The notes beneath the pieces are model-generated. The model was not told where the DNA came from and did not search any database. It was given only the letters and a program-made list of their open reading frames with translations. From assembly GCA_017430325.1 (NCBI GenBank), contig JAFRNE010000036.1:1-55057 (forward strand): a stretch of DNA of 55,057 nt, given 5' to 3'. Below, piece after piece: positions 42,901 through 51,018 of the stretch; position 1 is the stretch's first letter; every line of letters begins with the position of its first letter. Position numbers and translations under genes: made by a program. The stretch is from Eubacterium sp. Its GTDB lineage: Bacteria > Bacillota > Clostridia > Lachnospirales > Lachnospiraceae.

Positions 42901-43828
42901 TGATCTTGCTGCGGTTCTGTGTCGTATTTCCGATCTCTGTGATTATAGTATGGAGATCAGTTACCTGAGCTGTTCTCTTAGCCTTAGCCTCAACCTCTCT
43001 CTTATTTTCATTTCTGACGCCCTCAATGTAATTCCTAAGATCCGCTGTAGTCTCATACTGGTCAAGCTTGGTCTCGATCAGGTAATCCTGAATGAACTTA
43101 TACATATTGTCCTTATCAACAACATTGTAAATCTTTGTATTAAGGGCCTTATCTCTGAAGTTATCAAATATTTCCCTGCCAATATTATTGTTGTCTGTAT
43201 CTCTCAGGATAAAGAGAGTACGAAGCAGCTCTTCATCGTTATCATCGAAAACCCAGCCGTTCTCTGTAAGCTGCTGCTTAAACTCAGTATATTCTGCAGC
43301 TACTCTGTTTATGTTCTGCTCCATGGCAATCTTCTGCTCAAAGCTTGGACCGTAGGTATATCCCGGTGAACTCTTCTGGACCTCACTTGTATTTGCATTG
43401 ATGGCGAAATCGGCATAGTTAAGCAGAGCATGAACCTTTTCATTATAAGGCGCATATCTCTGAAGCGTTTCTGTCATATATCCAAGAAGCTGATTCTGCA
43501 TAATACGCTCCTGGACAGGATCATCACTGTGCGGAGGATTCTGACTGAGTTCATTCAGTATGCCTCCTATCGCGAAATCAAGATATTTATCACTGCCCGC
43601 ACACGAATAAAGCATCATAAGCAGTGTGTGATTCTGCATATTATAAGTCCATCTTCCATCATCAAACAGCTGATGATGGATCTCCCTGTACGGAATGCCA
43701 CTTAGTGTCTTAAGTCTTCCAACCGATGTATTGTACGGTTTTATCATGTCCTGAAGTCCCTTCTGGCTCATGATATAATTTATAAACTGCTGCTCATCAT
43801 TTTCATGTTTAAATGTTGCATCCGGCAT
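39920..43828 (-). CDS. Unrecognised 1302-residue cytosolic protein with degenerate repeats
   Basis: No signal peptide, membrane helix or known domain is recognised. The first 730 residues contain at least four copies of a weak repeat at about 44-122, 178-252, 527-620 and 652-722. The shared pattern is 'L-x-x-x-G-W-x-x-D ... hLxxhaaaxD ... I-x-x-x-L ... L-x-x-Y-L'. Copies 1 and 3 also share a GhPY opening. The second half is Lys/Glu-rich and helical (KYTKLGIFGELCLAAEKLQQ; MSRDELEKEFRQQNAVAKQQ) and ends with a basic tail. GGAGAGG precedes the start. Codon use and length look like those of a real gene. It may be a scaffold or an effector-like protein; function unknown. Confidence 0.75.
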   Translation of the reverse strand: MPDATFKHENDEQQFINYIMSQKGLQDMIKPYNTSVGRLKTLSGIPYREIHHQLFDDGRWTYNMQNHTLLMMLYSCAGSDKYLDFAIGGILNELSQNPPHSDDPVQERIMQNQLLGYMTETLQRYAPYNEKVHALLNYADFAINANTSEVQKSSPGYTYGPSFEQKIAMEQNINRVAAEYTEFKQQLTENGWVFDDNDEELLRTLFILRDTDNNNIGREIFDNFRDKALNTKIYNVVDKDNMYKFIQDYLIETKLDQYETTADLRNYIEGVRNENKREVEAKAKRTAQVTDLHTIITEIGNTTQNRSKITMLMGYEETDASFYNTHFVNEVDYGKASGVFDQIFGKLFKEQKKVSGKFAGMSELDRVTSTFKIMKEGAKEPMDLKKAVKDRLIRAEKYLDENEEGILPEEKFARQAVNERNMTTLAKLYVLHEMMNKKTNIIYEPYWADAQFDRNEPVADYLDINHPRIVKISDLDADKVQHDKNILEYYGEDKGMLFEQHYNDYVMGALNGNQVIRLHENKQQVMGVPYNYVREELMDKGWNFAANPTDENYLIMLFNAYDPMSNHYAQIEKCIGIMMETPVQNYYDRNNVLRTIYNELREHKKDSMMVESLCDYLLEDINRTKYPELRDQVIAAGMGVHADDVYKRINNMDVIEMTQRMNQNGWELDVRLNTLVNKIYNAYDENYPSANALRDIHNALTNLPANITVDEMINLYNWMSTTLKPYNRNDEFAEELDNYIFLLGREAAAQKEAEAGATEAGSVATGQYFRKNFSEKKVTTEENNEIQNVNGFAVTMNEDIKEEDFKYMDPHEDFFKKEGAPKRVYKNDGVENQREEQDIDFMTPENKRYAVAYNKFKYTKLGIFGELCLAAEKLQQTAKQKGKKLGEDGTGSPSYKNMALALADCLEILGNPDANPKDIVNTLKAFEKASEEYKKEHTSVFGKRGDGKKRLDVSEKWSGPRMSEVIITFKNVLKEVREAAKENREEIKLSEMSDKKVAFTGGKIFYSTDENMFARMSRDELEKEFRQQNAVAKQQAAVIEKLYALTDGRLDKTTFEEKNLKGVTKEQFAADCVAKQYFQMAMKDGIEAKELQEIIENIDNNFSKEVTQLNKSKVFDKLVKKNPKNYFKIWNNVQKAGKDLEFTSSEFLEGIKEMFGVYSQDGQLDAAEAYVEYIIPGKGDKNSKNRKIEDADSSYRKLAQIVSSQIVARNPEFAKGVAVEAVQREVTAHDVMNELREKIEKYLKETKVLESKGFSSEKLGRELEDGSFTRKTMVNIERQQEAAKVTKTTPKKDKTANRNPKL

Positions 43829-43941
43829 TGTTCCACCTCTCCTTTACATTATATTTTTATGAACAAAATACTTCACATATCCACATAATAAATGACAGGT
43901 GATAACAAAAACGCAACACACCGAAAAAAGCAAAAAAACGA

Positions 43942-43977
43942 TCCGGGGCATCGGATATTTCATCCATCAGCCCCGGA
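43942..43977 (-). terminator. Terminator after the small membrane protein gene
   Basis: On the minus strand TCCGGGGC pairs with GCCCCGGA around an ATGGATGAAATATCC-type loop and is followed by TCGTTTTTTTG. Four loose AT-rich 13-base repeats (43983-44040) lie between it and the gene. Confidence 0.8.
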
Positions 43978-44041
43978 CCGGTGTGATCTTTTATTTAATC
44001 TTTTTATTTGATCTTTCTATTTAATTGTTTATTTGGTTTTT

Positions 44042-44512
44042 CTACTGTATTTCCTTACGGTGCATCAGATGAATACCGATATGTCCGATGCCCAGGATGA
44101 CGGTTGCTGCCACAAGGATGATATTTTTGCCATATATTCCCAGCAGGAGAAATGCCAATACAGGAAGCGTCGCTCCGGCAACAGGGACGCCGAGGATGCT
44201 GCTGTAGAAGTCCTCCATGGTCTTCTCACTCATAAAATACCTTATCCAGAATATCTCGTAGAGCACCATAAGAACGGCAGCTGCCACAATCCACCATGAC
44301 CAGTTTGTCCACGCTCTCAGGTTGAAATCCTTAAACAACAGCGCGATTCCGGAAACCAGTACTTCTCCGATCCTTTCCAGGGCCAGAAGCACTTTATTTT
44401 CGTTTTTGACGTACTTTTCATAATCCTTTGGCAGATTCTTCGTCCATATCAGATTCGGTACCATGAGCAATGCCAGAAAGATCATTCCCACATATGAAAA
44501 TCCAAATTCCAT
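44042..44512 (-). CDS. Small four-helix membrane protein, function unknown
   Basis: A 156-residue protein. Hydrophobic segments are FSYVGMIFLALLMVPNLIW, LLALERIGEVLVSGIALLF, WWIVAAAVLMVLYEIFWIRY, and a final pair SILGVPVAGATLPVLAFLLL and IILVAATVILGIGHIGIHLM. The WTKNLPKDY loop after helix 1 is conserved-looking. No family function is known to me. GGAGG lies eight bases before the start. Its promoter and a 12-bp inverted-repeat operator are visible at 44579-44629, so it is probably under its own repressor, and it ends in a terminator. Confidence 0.7.
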   Translation of the reverse strand: MEFGFSYVGMIFLALLMVPNLIWTKNLPKDYEKYVKNENKVLLALERIGEVLVSGIALLFKDFNLRAWTNWSWWIVAAAVLMVLYEIFWIRYFMSEKTMEDFYSSILGVPVAGATLPVLAFLLLGIYGKNIILVAATVILGIGHIGIHLMHRKEIQ

Positions 44513-44578
44513 GAGCTTTCCTCCAAAACTATCTATTAAAATATGTTTATATGTTCAGTCCATAGCTTTTATATATCG

Positions 44579-44629
44579 CTATGATATATCTGTTTGATAT
44601 ATCATAGCATTATATATATGGATTTTCAA
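44579..44629 (-). promoter_or_regulatory. Promoter with perfect 12-bp inverted-repeat operator
   Basis: On the minus strand TTGAAA (44629-44624), 17 bases, TATGAT (44606-44601). The -10 lies inside the inverted repeat CTATGATATATC-N5-GATATATCATAG (44579-44607). A repressor bound there would cover the -10 and start site of the membrane-protein gene. Confidence 0.7.
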
Positions 44630-44639
44630 GTGTTATTTT

Positions 44640-45458
44640 TTAATCCAGCAGATTCTTAAATACCTTGGTTATCATGGATCCGCCTTCCACCTTGTGGTTC
44701 CATGCAAACTGCACATCACTTCCCACAACCGGTGTCTCCTTCAGATTTTCCGACAGCTTTGCAGATATCACGAGCTCCCAGTAACGAACCATATATATAC
44801 CGTCTTCTATAGCTTCAACAACGCCCAGATGCTGCTCAAATATCTGCATGAAGCCTTCCTGGACCTTAACCTTACGATACTCGGGAAACTCTTTGTTTAT
44901 CTCTGCGAGTCGCTCCTGATCCTCCAGCTTTTCGAAATCCGGACTTTCAAAATATTTTCCCTTGATATCTGAAAAATCATTATTAAGGGGCAGACACATA
45001 AGTGCGTCGAAGGTATTTCCCTCAGGATCCGTAAGTCCGAACTCTGCACCACGCCTGAAACCAAATCTAGGATAATAATACGGCTCTCCCATAAGTACTA
45101 TACCTGAAAAGCCTGCTTCCTTGGCCAGCCTTATCGTCTCACGCATCAGCATTCCACCGATATCGTGCCCCTCTAATGTCGGCTCAACAGCAAGCGGTCC
45201 GAAGGTTATAACATCGTGGCTTACGTCTCCGTCAACTATACGTGCCCTCGTATAATAAACCGCTCCTACTATACGCCCGTTCCACTCTGCAACTCTGCTT
45301 ATCTCAGGAATATAATCCTTAGATTCCCTGATTATCCTGATCATAAAATGCTCCGTCGCAGCCGGAAAATACTTGTTCCAGAAGCTGCGCATAGCCATAA
45401 GCTCTGTATTTTTGTAATCTGATGGTTTCTCTGCTCTTATAATAAGATTATTTAACAT
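44640..45458 (-). CDS. GNAT family N-acetyltransferase with C-terminal extension
   Basis: A 272-residue protein. The N-terminal 160 residues form a GNAT domain of the YhbS kind: EISRVAEWNGRIVGAVYYTR, then TFGPLAVEPTLEGHDIGGML (the acetyl-CoA loop, here EGHDIGG in place of QGxGIG), RLAKEAGFSGIVLMGEPYYY and PRFGFRRG. The C-terminal 110 residues are an extension without a recognised domain. It acetylates an unknown small molecule or protein. AAGGAG nine bases upstream sets the start; an upstream in-frame ATG lies within the terminator hairpin. The gene is preceded by an attenuator-like terminator and a structured leader RNA. Confidence 0.85.
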   Translation of the reverse strand: MLNNLIIRAEKPSDYKNTELMAMRSFWNKYFPAATEHFMIRIIRESKDYIPEISRVAEWNGRIVGAVYYTRARIVDGDVSHDVITFGPLAVEPTLEGHDIGGMLMRETIRLAKEAGFSGIVLMGEPYYYPRFGFRRGAEFGLTDPEGNTFDALMCLPLNNDFSDIKGKYFESPDFEKLEDQERLAEINKEFPEYRKVKVQEGFMQIFEQHLGVVEAIEDGIYMVRYWELVISAKLSENLKETPVVGSDVQFAWNHKVEGGSMITKVFKNLLD

Positions 45459-45486
45459 TTTTAAATTCTCCTTTTCATTAAAAAAA

Positions 45487-45514
45487 CCATGATATCTACG
45501 CAAAGATATCATGG
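45487..45514 (-). terminator. Terminator in the GNAT leader (possible attenuator)
   Basis: On the minus strand CCATGATATCT pairs with AGATATCATGG and is followed by TTTTTTT. It lies only about 29 bases before the GNAT start, so full-length mRNA needs readthrough or antitermination. Confidence 0.85.
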
Positions 45515-45572
45515 TCTGGCCAATTCATATTCGAATAATATTATAACAATACCTCTTCCGGATAGTATTATA

Positions 45573-45614
45573 ATACTAATCTCTCCCTGAATAATACTTA
45601 TCTTTCCCTGAATA
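45573..45614. repeat. 21-bp tandem duplication
   Basis: Two adjacent units (45573-45593 and 45594-45614), reading TATTCAGGGARAGATWAGTAT on the minus strand with two differences. It lies between the structured RNA and the terminator and may be a regulator binding pair. Confidence 0.85.
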
Positions 45615-45632
45615 CCGGGATTTGTCCATGAT

Positions 45633-45727
45633 GCTAAGCGTAGCTAAATCAGGCCGGCAGCATTCGCTTCCAACCCATAGCTAAAACTGATTTAATAGTT
45701 TCGGTTAATTATCTAACCACGCTTAAC
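45633..45727 (-). ncRNA. Candidate structured leader RNA
   Basis: On the minus strand the ends (45727-45711 with 45649-45633) form a 17-pair helix with four G-U pairs. Inside are AAATCAG/CTGATTT and a hairpin GGTTGG-A-AGC-GAAT-GCT-G-CCGGCC with two G-U pairs. On the plus strand these six positions would be C-A mismatches, so selection acted on a minus-strand RNA. The inner helix shares four bases with the closing helix, which permits switching. It lies upstream of the GNAT leader terminator. I do not recognise a known riboswitch class. The intervening AT-rich stretch could also hold the GNAT promoter, making this a separate small RNA. Confidence 0.55.
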
Positions 45728-45951
45728 ATAAACGACCTCGTTATTAATAAATAATGTGCGCCATCTGCACATGTCAAATATATATTAAATATGCGGAATT
45801 GTCAAATAGTACACATTCAAAAATGCTCAAAATAGTTGCTTGTATATAGGGAATGGCTGTGATAAAGTTTCTATCCACAAGAAACATGATCCGTTATAAC
45901 AATGTTCATGACACACTATATTTCACGAACACACACTAGGAGGGAAAAAGT

Positions 45952-46788
45952 ATGAGAGAAAGATTTAAGAAACTGCGCGTATTCACCAGTATTTTATTAA
46001 TACTGGCGCTTGCCGCATGCGGGAAAAAGGATTCAGACAATAAGGATAATACCGCCAGCCAAAATGATTCGTCTTCAAATACGGTGAATGGCACCGAGCT
46101 TGCTATAGGGGATTTCAAGCTCACCATCGACGGAAGCTTCTTGCAGACAAGTGGCAAGTACGACGGAGATGACACAAAGTATTTGGGAAAGAACGGTGGG
46201 AGAACTTCCCTCATCGTAAATATCCCTATCGAAAATCACGCAAGCCATGAAGCCACTATCGCCTTCCTTTGCGAAAATATATCAGCAGGCTATGAAGTAG
46301 CCGTTTCTGATATCAGCCAGGAGAAGATCGACGACGACCATTATTACCTTGCTCGGAAGGGCAAAAAAGATGGTAAGAATCTTAACTGTGCACTTTATCA
46401 GATATTTACACAGGGTTCACAGCTCTCTCTATATGAGCTTGACGAAGAGGTGAGCGCTGAGGATATCCGTGCTGAGCTTACAGGGATGGCACAGACTGTC
46501 GAATACACCGGCAAGGCGTTTATCGAGAAGGATAATTACTACATCTCAAATGAGGATTTCAAGATCAAGGTCAACGAAGGCTTTGAGAGCCCACAGCTTC
46601 AGGAGGCTTCATCGATCGATCCTTCTTCCGACACAATTGTGATCGACTCCAATCTGATCAGCATAACCTACAAGAATGCAGATACCTTCAACCGCGGTGA
46701 CTTTTATTTCAAGATCAATGTTCTGAAGGATCAGGACGGCGACATTGCAGAGATCGCACGCGAGAAGGGCAAGTATTTTTTATCGTGA
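45952..46788 (+). pseudogene. Family B lipoprotein, C-terminally truncated copy
   Basis: A 278-residue predicted lipoprotein paralogous to 38822-39904. The signal peptide ends in LALAAC. Shared blocks are DFKLTIDGSFLQTSGKYDGDD, KYLGKNGGRTSL, DDDHYYLARKGKKDGKN and DFKIKVNEGFESPQLQEASS. After IAEIAREKGK the frame runs into YFLS and stop, so about 85 residues present in the full copy are missing. The truncation point is next to a decaying fumarate reductase operon, suggesting a deletion. The protein may still be exported. AGGAGGG precedes the start. Confidence 0.7.
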
Positions 46789-46898
46789 AAGAGCCCTTGA
46801 AAAACGTGGTAATTACGTCATATTATAAATTGGGGTTCACTCACAATTACCCCTTGTCACATCAACTATCATCAGTCCCGAAAGGAGTACCGCGGCAT

Positions 46899-47480
46899 AT
46901 GAAACTGAAAAAGCTAAATGCAGTCCTCGGACTACTTCTTGCGGCCGTATGTCTGACGCACATCACCCTCGAAGTCTACTACGGGACAACTCTCGAAGAT
47001 ATACTTAAGATCCTAACACTCACCGCACATATCTGCGCCGGCATCTGCTTTACCCACGCTCTGATCAGTGCCTATATGGTATTTTTCGTGCACGAAAGGA
47101 CAAAACGTGGCACAGCCTATCCAAAGGAAAATATACGAACCGTGATCCAGCGTTTGAGTGCTGCGGCGATGTTCATACTCCTGTTCTTTCACACGATGCT
47201 TTCCAAGATGCTGACAACTCACCGAGAAAACGGATTATAGTTCTTCATCATATGCATTGCAGTTGCAATACTGTTCTTCGGAACTGTATTTCTACATATT
47301 TCGTTATCCTTCACAAGGGCCCTCATAACACTGGGACTCATAACAAACAGAGAGACGCAGCGAAAGATTGACCGAGTTGTCTGGGTGCTCATGATACTCG
47401 GCTTCCTGGCAGCAACGATCCTGCTTACGCGCGCATACTACCATCTGTTCAATCTGCCAAATACTGGAGGTGTTGCATGA
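46899..47480 (+). pseudogene. Fumarate reductase/succinate dehydrogenase membrane subunit, in-frame TAG
   Basis: The gene starts MKLKKLNAVLGLLLAAVCL with AAAGGAG upstream and codes for 113 residues. It then hits TAG at 47238-47240 and continues in the same frame for 79 further codons to a TGA that overlaps the flavoprotein start (ATGA). The combined frame has five or so membrane helices: LGLLLAAVCLTHITLEVYYG, HICAGICFTHALISAYMVFF, SAAAMFILLFFHTMLSKML, FFIICIAVAILFFGTVFLHI and VWVLMILGFLAATILLTRAY. Several His residues could hold haem. Its place before the flavoprotein and iron-sulfur genes identifies it as the anchor subunit. The stop is a nonsense mutation, an error, or a recoded codon; mutation is most likely given the nearby lesions. 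Confidence 0.7.
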
Positions 47481-49032
47481 AAAAGGTTTTAGTGATCGGA
47501 AGCGGTATCTCCGGCCTGACCACGGCCATCGAATGCGCTTCCCGCAATATACATGTTACTATGGTTTCTCCTTTCCCGTCCGAGCGTGCCCAGTCCGTTC
47601 TTGCGGCCGGCGGCATAAATGCGGCTCTTGACCATAAGGGCGAAGGCGACAGCATCGAATCACATATCGAAGACACTCTGAAGGGCGGCTGCTTCATCGC
47701 AGGACGTGAAGCTGTGACCGGCCTCTGTAAAACCGCGCCGGAAATACTGGCGTGGCTCGAGCATCTCGGAACTGTATTTTCAAGGACTGCGGATGGCAAG
47801 ATCGATCAGCGCGCTTTCGGTGGGCAGTCCCACAGACGCACCTGCTACTGCGGCGCTTCTACCGGCAAGCAGATCGTGACTGCACTGGTTATGGAAGCAA
47901 GAAGATACGAAGGGCTGGGGCTTATAGAGCGCCTTCTCTGGACCGATTTTCACAGTGGTCTTATCAGGGACGGCGTGTGCTACGGGGCAAGGCTTTTCAA
48001 TGAAGGAAACCGCAGGCTGGAGGACGTGACGGCTGACGCAGTTGTTATTGCGACCGGCGGGCAAAATGCGCTTTTCGGCAAGACCACAGGTTCTACCCAG
48101 TGCGATGGCTACACCGCCGGTAAGCTCTTTATGCAGGGCGCGGAGCTGAAGAATCTCGAATTCATCCAGTACCATCCGACTACCATTCTCACCGGCCAGA
48201 AGAAAATGCTTATCTCCGAGGCGGCCCGTGGCGAAGGCGGAAGGCTGTATTATGAAGAAGGCGGCAAACGTGTCTACTTCATGGAAGAAAAATACGGTGA
48301 AAAGGGCAACCTCATGCCGCGAGACGTGGTTTCAAGAACCATGAACGAGCTGGGGAGGCCTGTATTTCTCGATGTTTCCTTTCTGGGAAAGAAAAAGATC
48401 CTCGAAAGGATCCCTGAAATATATGATATATGCATGAAATACCGCGGCATCGATATCTCAAGGGAAAGCATCCCTGTTGAGCCGTCTGTTCACTTTTTCA
48501 TGGGCGGACTGGCTGTAAACCTTAACCACGAAACAAATATAAAGAATCTCTACGCAGTCGGCGAATGCGCTTCCATCTATCACGGCGCAAACCGTCTCGG
48601 CGGTAATTCACTTCTCGCCGCTATCTACAGCGGGCGCACCGCCGCTAAATCGATCGTCGACAGGCTTAGCGACAATACTGCTTCAAGCAATGATAAGCTT
48701 GGCGATCATACTACCACAAAATCGGACAATGACAGATATAGCAATCAATCCGCCTCAAAAATATCTGATAACAGGTACAACAATTACACTGACAAAAAAC
48801 TGATTGATGATAATAACAATATATCAATGACAAACGACTTTGCTGAGAGTTTAGCAGACGACCAAGGGAAGCTACTCTGGTCGCTGCAGAAAGCCGCAAG
48901 GAAACCCGCGGCGCACATGTTCGCACGGATTACCCTCTGACCGATGACAGCCTCCGCGCCGGAACGATCATCTCATACGACGGCGGAGCATTCACTACAC
49001 GATTGGACACAGATCATGATTATGAATCCTGA
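47477..49032 (+). pseudogene. Fumarate reductase/succinate dehydrogenase flavoprotein, C-terminal frameshift
   Basis: The FAD domain is clear: KKVLVIGSGISGLTTAIECA, then SVLAAGGINAALDHKGEGDS, the catalytic-loop region GGQSHRRTCYCG, VVIATGGQNALFG, the substrate-site EFIQYHPTTI, EAARGEGGRLYYEEGGKR, and HFFMGGLAVNLNHETNIKNL with GECASIYHGANRLGGNSLL. From about residue 395 the usual helical domain is replaced by about 60 Asn/Asp/Ser-rich residues. The frame ends at 48940. In another frame, from about 48862 to 49032, the proper C-terminus is found: VAAESRKETRGAHVRTDYP and SYDGGAFTTRLDTDHDYES. So at least one frameshift lies near 48850. GGAGG precedes the start. It would oxidise succinate or reduce fumarate with the subunit at 49125. 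Confidence 0.8.
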
Positions 49033-49124
49033 CTTACAGTAACAGTTATATAACCACACTATTGAATATTTAAGGAAATTACGAAAGATAATATCTCTTA
49101 TAACGTAAATATAGGAGCACGCAT

Positions 49125-49808
49125 ATGAGAATTAAGATACTCCGTCAGCAGTCCCCGTTTTCAAAGCCGTACTGGCAGACCTTCTCCTACGAGGGTTCAA
49201 GAGAAATATCGGTTGCTGCCCTTCTTGATGAACTGAATTATAAGGACGATCTTGTCGATATCGACGGAAACAGAGCTGAAGTTATCTCCTGGGAGTGTTC
49301 ATGTCTGCAGGGGATGTGCGGCGGCTGTGCCATGGTCATCTACGGCCACCCGGCTCTTGCCTGTGAAACCTTCCTGAAGGATCTTCCTGATGACGAGATA
49401 ACTCTTGAACCACTGCGTAAGTTTCCGACGGTAAGCGACCTTCTTGTAGACCGCAGCATCATTCAGGAAAATCTTAAAAAGGCAAATACATATATCGAAT
49501 CATATCAGCTGACCGACGAGGCCGGTCACGAGCATCAATACCTCGCCGCAAAATGTCTCAAATGCGGTCTATGTCTTGAAGTCTGCCCGAACTATGCCCA
49601 GGGCGACAAGTTCTACGGCGCGGAATTCGCCAATGATGCTTATCTTGTCGCATCCCGCAGCGCAAACCATAAGAAGGACATCCGGAAGGAATACGAAGCG
49701 CATTTTTCCGCAGGCTGCTCCAAGTCTCTCGCCTGCGAAGATATTTGTCCTATGAAGATTCCTACCCTCGCCTCCATGGGAAAGCTTAACAATAAGAAAC
49801 ATTTTTGA
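49125..49808 (+). CDS. Fumarate reductase/succinate dehydrogenase iron-sulfur subunit
   Basis: A 227-residue protein. The N-terminal ferredoxin-type domain carries the [2Fe-2S] ligands in SWECSCLQGMCGGCAMVIYG and ALACETFL. The C-terminal domain carries CLKCGLCLEVCPNYAQGD and CSKSLACEDICPMKIP, the ligands of the [4Fe-4S] and [3Fe-4S] centres. It passes electrons between the flavoprotein and the quinone or haem side of the membrane subunit. Length is normal and all ligand groups are present, unlike its two damaged partners upstream. AGGAG lies seven bases before the start. Confidence 0.92.
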   Translation: MRIKILRQQSPFSKPYWQTFSYEGSREISVAALLDELNYKDDLVDIDGNRAEVISWECSCLQGMCGGCAMVIYGHPALACETFLKDLPDDEITLEPLRKFPTVSDLLVDRSIIQENLKKANTYIESYQLTDEAGHEHQYLAAKCLKCGLCLEVCPNYAQGDKFYGAEFANDAYLVASRSANHKKDIRKEYEAHFSAGCSKSLACEDICPMKIPTLASMGKLNNKKHF

Positions 49809-49880
49809 TACTGCATCATAATGATCACGTGAATCCCCGGATAACTTCTGATAACAGCAATATTACAGCTCATCCGCATC

Positions 49881-50936
49881 TTATCTAAAAAACCTTGAAA
49901 ATCCTCTTCGGATTCCGGAAACGATCAGTCCTGTAAGCCCATGAACCAGTATTCCCGAAATAAAGGCCAGGAGAAATACCGCCAGCGTCATTAATAACCC
50001 CACCGTTGGATATTGAGTCATACTGTATTTACCATAAGCCCGCGGATATATATTTGAATCGACTATGTAGGATATAAGATACATCTCCAGGGAAACCCGG
50101 GAGATCAGCTCCGCAGCACGCGAAAGTCCGCACGAACCGGATTCCAGCCTGTATACCATAAGGAAAAGGACAACTGCAATAAGACAGATCAGCAGATTAC
50201 TATAACTTGCACTGTATCCCGAATAATAATTCTTCGGATCTGTACGTGAATTTATGTTCCATAGCCCCTGAATAGCAGCGACCAGTAGAGCAGCGGGTAT
50301 GCCTATTCTTTTTTTCAGAGCCGGCCTGTATGTCCGGATATAACATCCGATAAGATAGTAAGTGACATACCAAAGCCCTGTAAAATACGTCGGAAGGATC
50401 GTTCCGTCCATACCCTCCGGAACGTAAAGACTGTTCACTGTCGAAGGGACAAATGTAACCGATGCCATGGTGATTACAGCCATCAGGTGAAGCTTCCTCG
50501 TCCCCAGACTGTTCCAGAGCTGATTGAGAAGCGGACTGATAAGAAAAAGACCGATGTACATTCCTATATACCAGCTGTAATCAGCAAGATGAAAATTCAA
50601 AAAATCCCATAACCATTCCCCTGCAGATTTAACCTCATCCACCCTGATAAGCTTATAGATCAGATGGATCGCCGAAATAAGAAAGAAGGATACAATTATA
50701 GGCGCAAGCGATAAATAATACCTTATCGTCCATTCCTTTTTACACTTCAGATATCCTGTAAGCATCAAAAAGAGCGGGATGCAGCACATAAATACAGGTC
50801 GCATCGAAACTGCCAGAAAACCTCCGAAGCCGGTTGCTTCAGAGTGGTAGAAGCCATTTCTCAGGAAGAAATGCAACCATAAGAGTAAACATATTGCAAG
50901 AATCCTGACAATATCAAGTCCGAAATACCTTTTCAT
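49881..50936 (-). CDS. Acyltransferase family 3 membrane protein
   Basis: A 351-residue protein with about ten membrane helices. The start MKRYFGLDIVRILAICLLLW and the family's R in FGLDIVRILA, followed by the conserved LHFF segment (His), mark acyltransferase 3 proteins. Others are SMRPVFMCCIPLFLMLTGYL, YSWYIGMYIGLFLISPLLN, and YFTGLWYVTYYLIGCYI. Such enzymes transfer acetyl or other acyl groups to cell-envelope sugars. The substrate is unknown. GGAGG seven bases upstream is the ribosome site but is paired in a hairpin (50942-50992). It follows the sensor kinase gene by 82 bases on the same strand and may be part of that operon. Confidence 0.85.
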   Translation of the reverse strand: MKRYFGLDIVRILAICLLLWLHFFLRNGFYHSEATGFGGFLAVSMRPVFMCCIPLFLMLTGYLKCKKEWTIRYYLSLAPIIVSFFLISAIHLIYKLIRVDEVKSAGEWLWDFLNFHLADYSWYIGMYIGLFLISPLLNQLWNSLGTRKLHLMAVITMASVTFVPSTVNSLYVPEGMDGTILPTYFTGLWYVTYYLIGCYIRTYRPALKKRIGIPAALLVAAIQGLWNINSRTDPKNYYSGYSASYSNLLICLIAVVLFLMVYRLESGSCGLSRAAELISRVSLEMYLISYIVDSNIYPRAYGKYSMTQYPTVGLLMTLAVFLLAFISGILVHGLTGLIVSGIRRGFSRFFR

Positions 50937-50941
50937 AAAGA

Positions 50942-50992
50942 AACCTCCGTATATACCTGAGTATTTTATTTATCCGGTATTATACGAAGGTT
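50942..50992 (-). promoter_or_regulatory. Hairpin hiding the acyltransferase ribosome site
   Basis: On the minus strand AACCTTCGTATA pairs with TATACGGAGGTT (12 pairs, one G-U) around a 27-base A/T-rich loop. The GGAGG of the acyltransferase gene lies in the 3' arm. Confidence 0.55.
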
Positions 50993-51018
50993 TTCTTACA
51001 TTTCTGTCGATGTAAATC

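Larger units (their letters stand above)
45459..45951. other. Long divergent control region between GNAT and family B lipoprotein
   Basis: No gene is seen in 493 bases. From left to right it holds a minus-strand terminator (45487-45514), AT-rich sequence with possible -10 boxes, a 21-bp tandem duplication (45573-45614), a structured RNA candidate (45633-45727), and about 220 AT-rich bases leading to the lipoprotein start at 45952. Confidence 0.6.

Noticed and set aside
47238..47240. TAG read as pyrrolysine or another recoded residue
   Set aside because: No recoding signal is visible and the neighbouring genes also carry lesions, so a nonsense mutation is simpler.
47477..48940. L-aspartate oxidase (NadB)
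   Set aside because: The fold is shared, but the iron-sulfur subunit follows, a membrane subunit precedes, and the out-of-frame C-terminus ends like fumarate reductase; no nadA or nadC is present.
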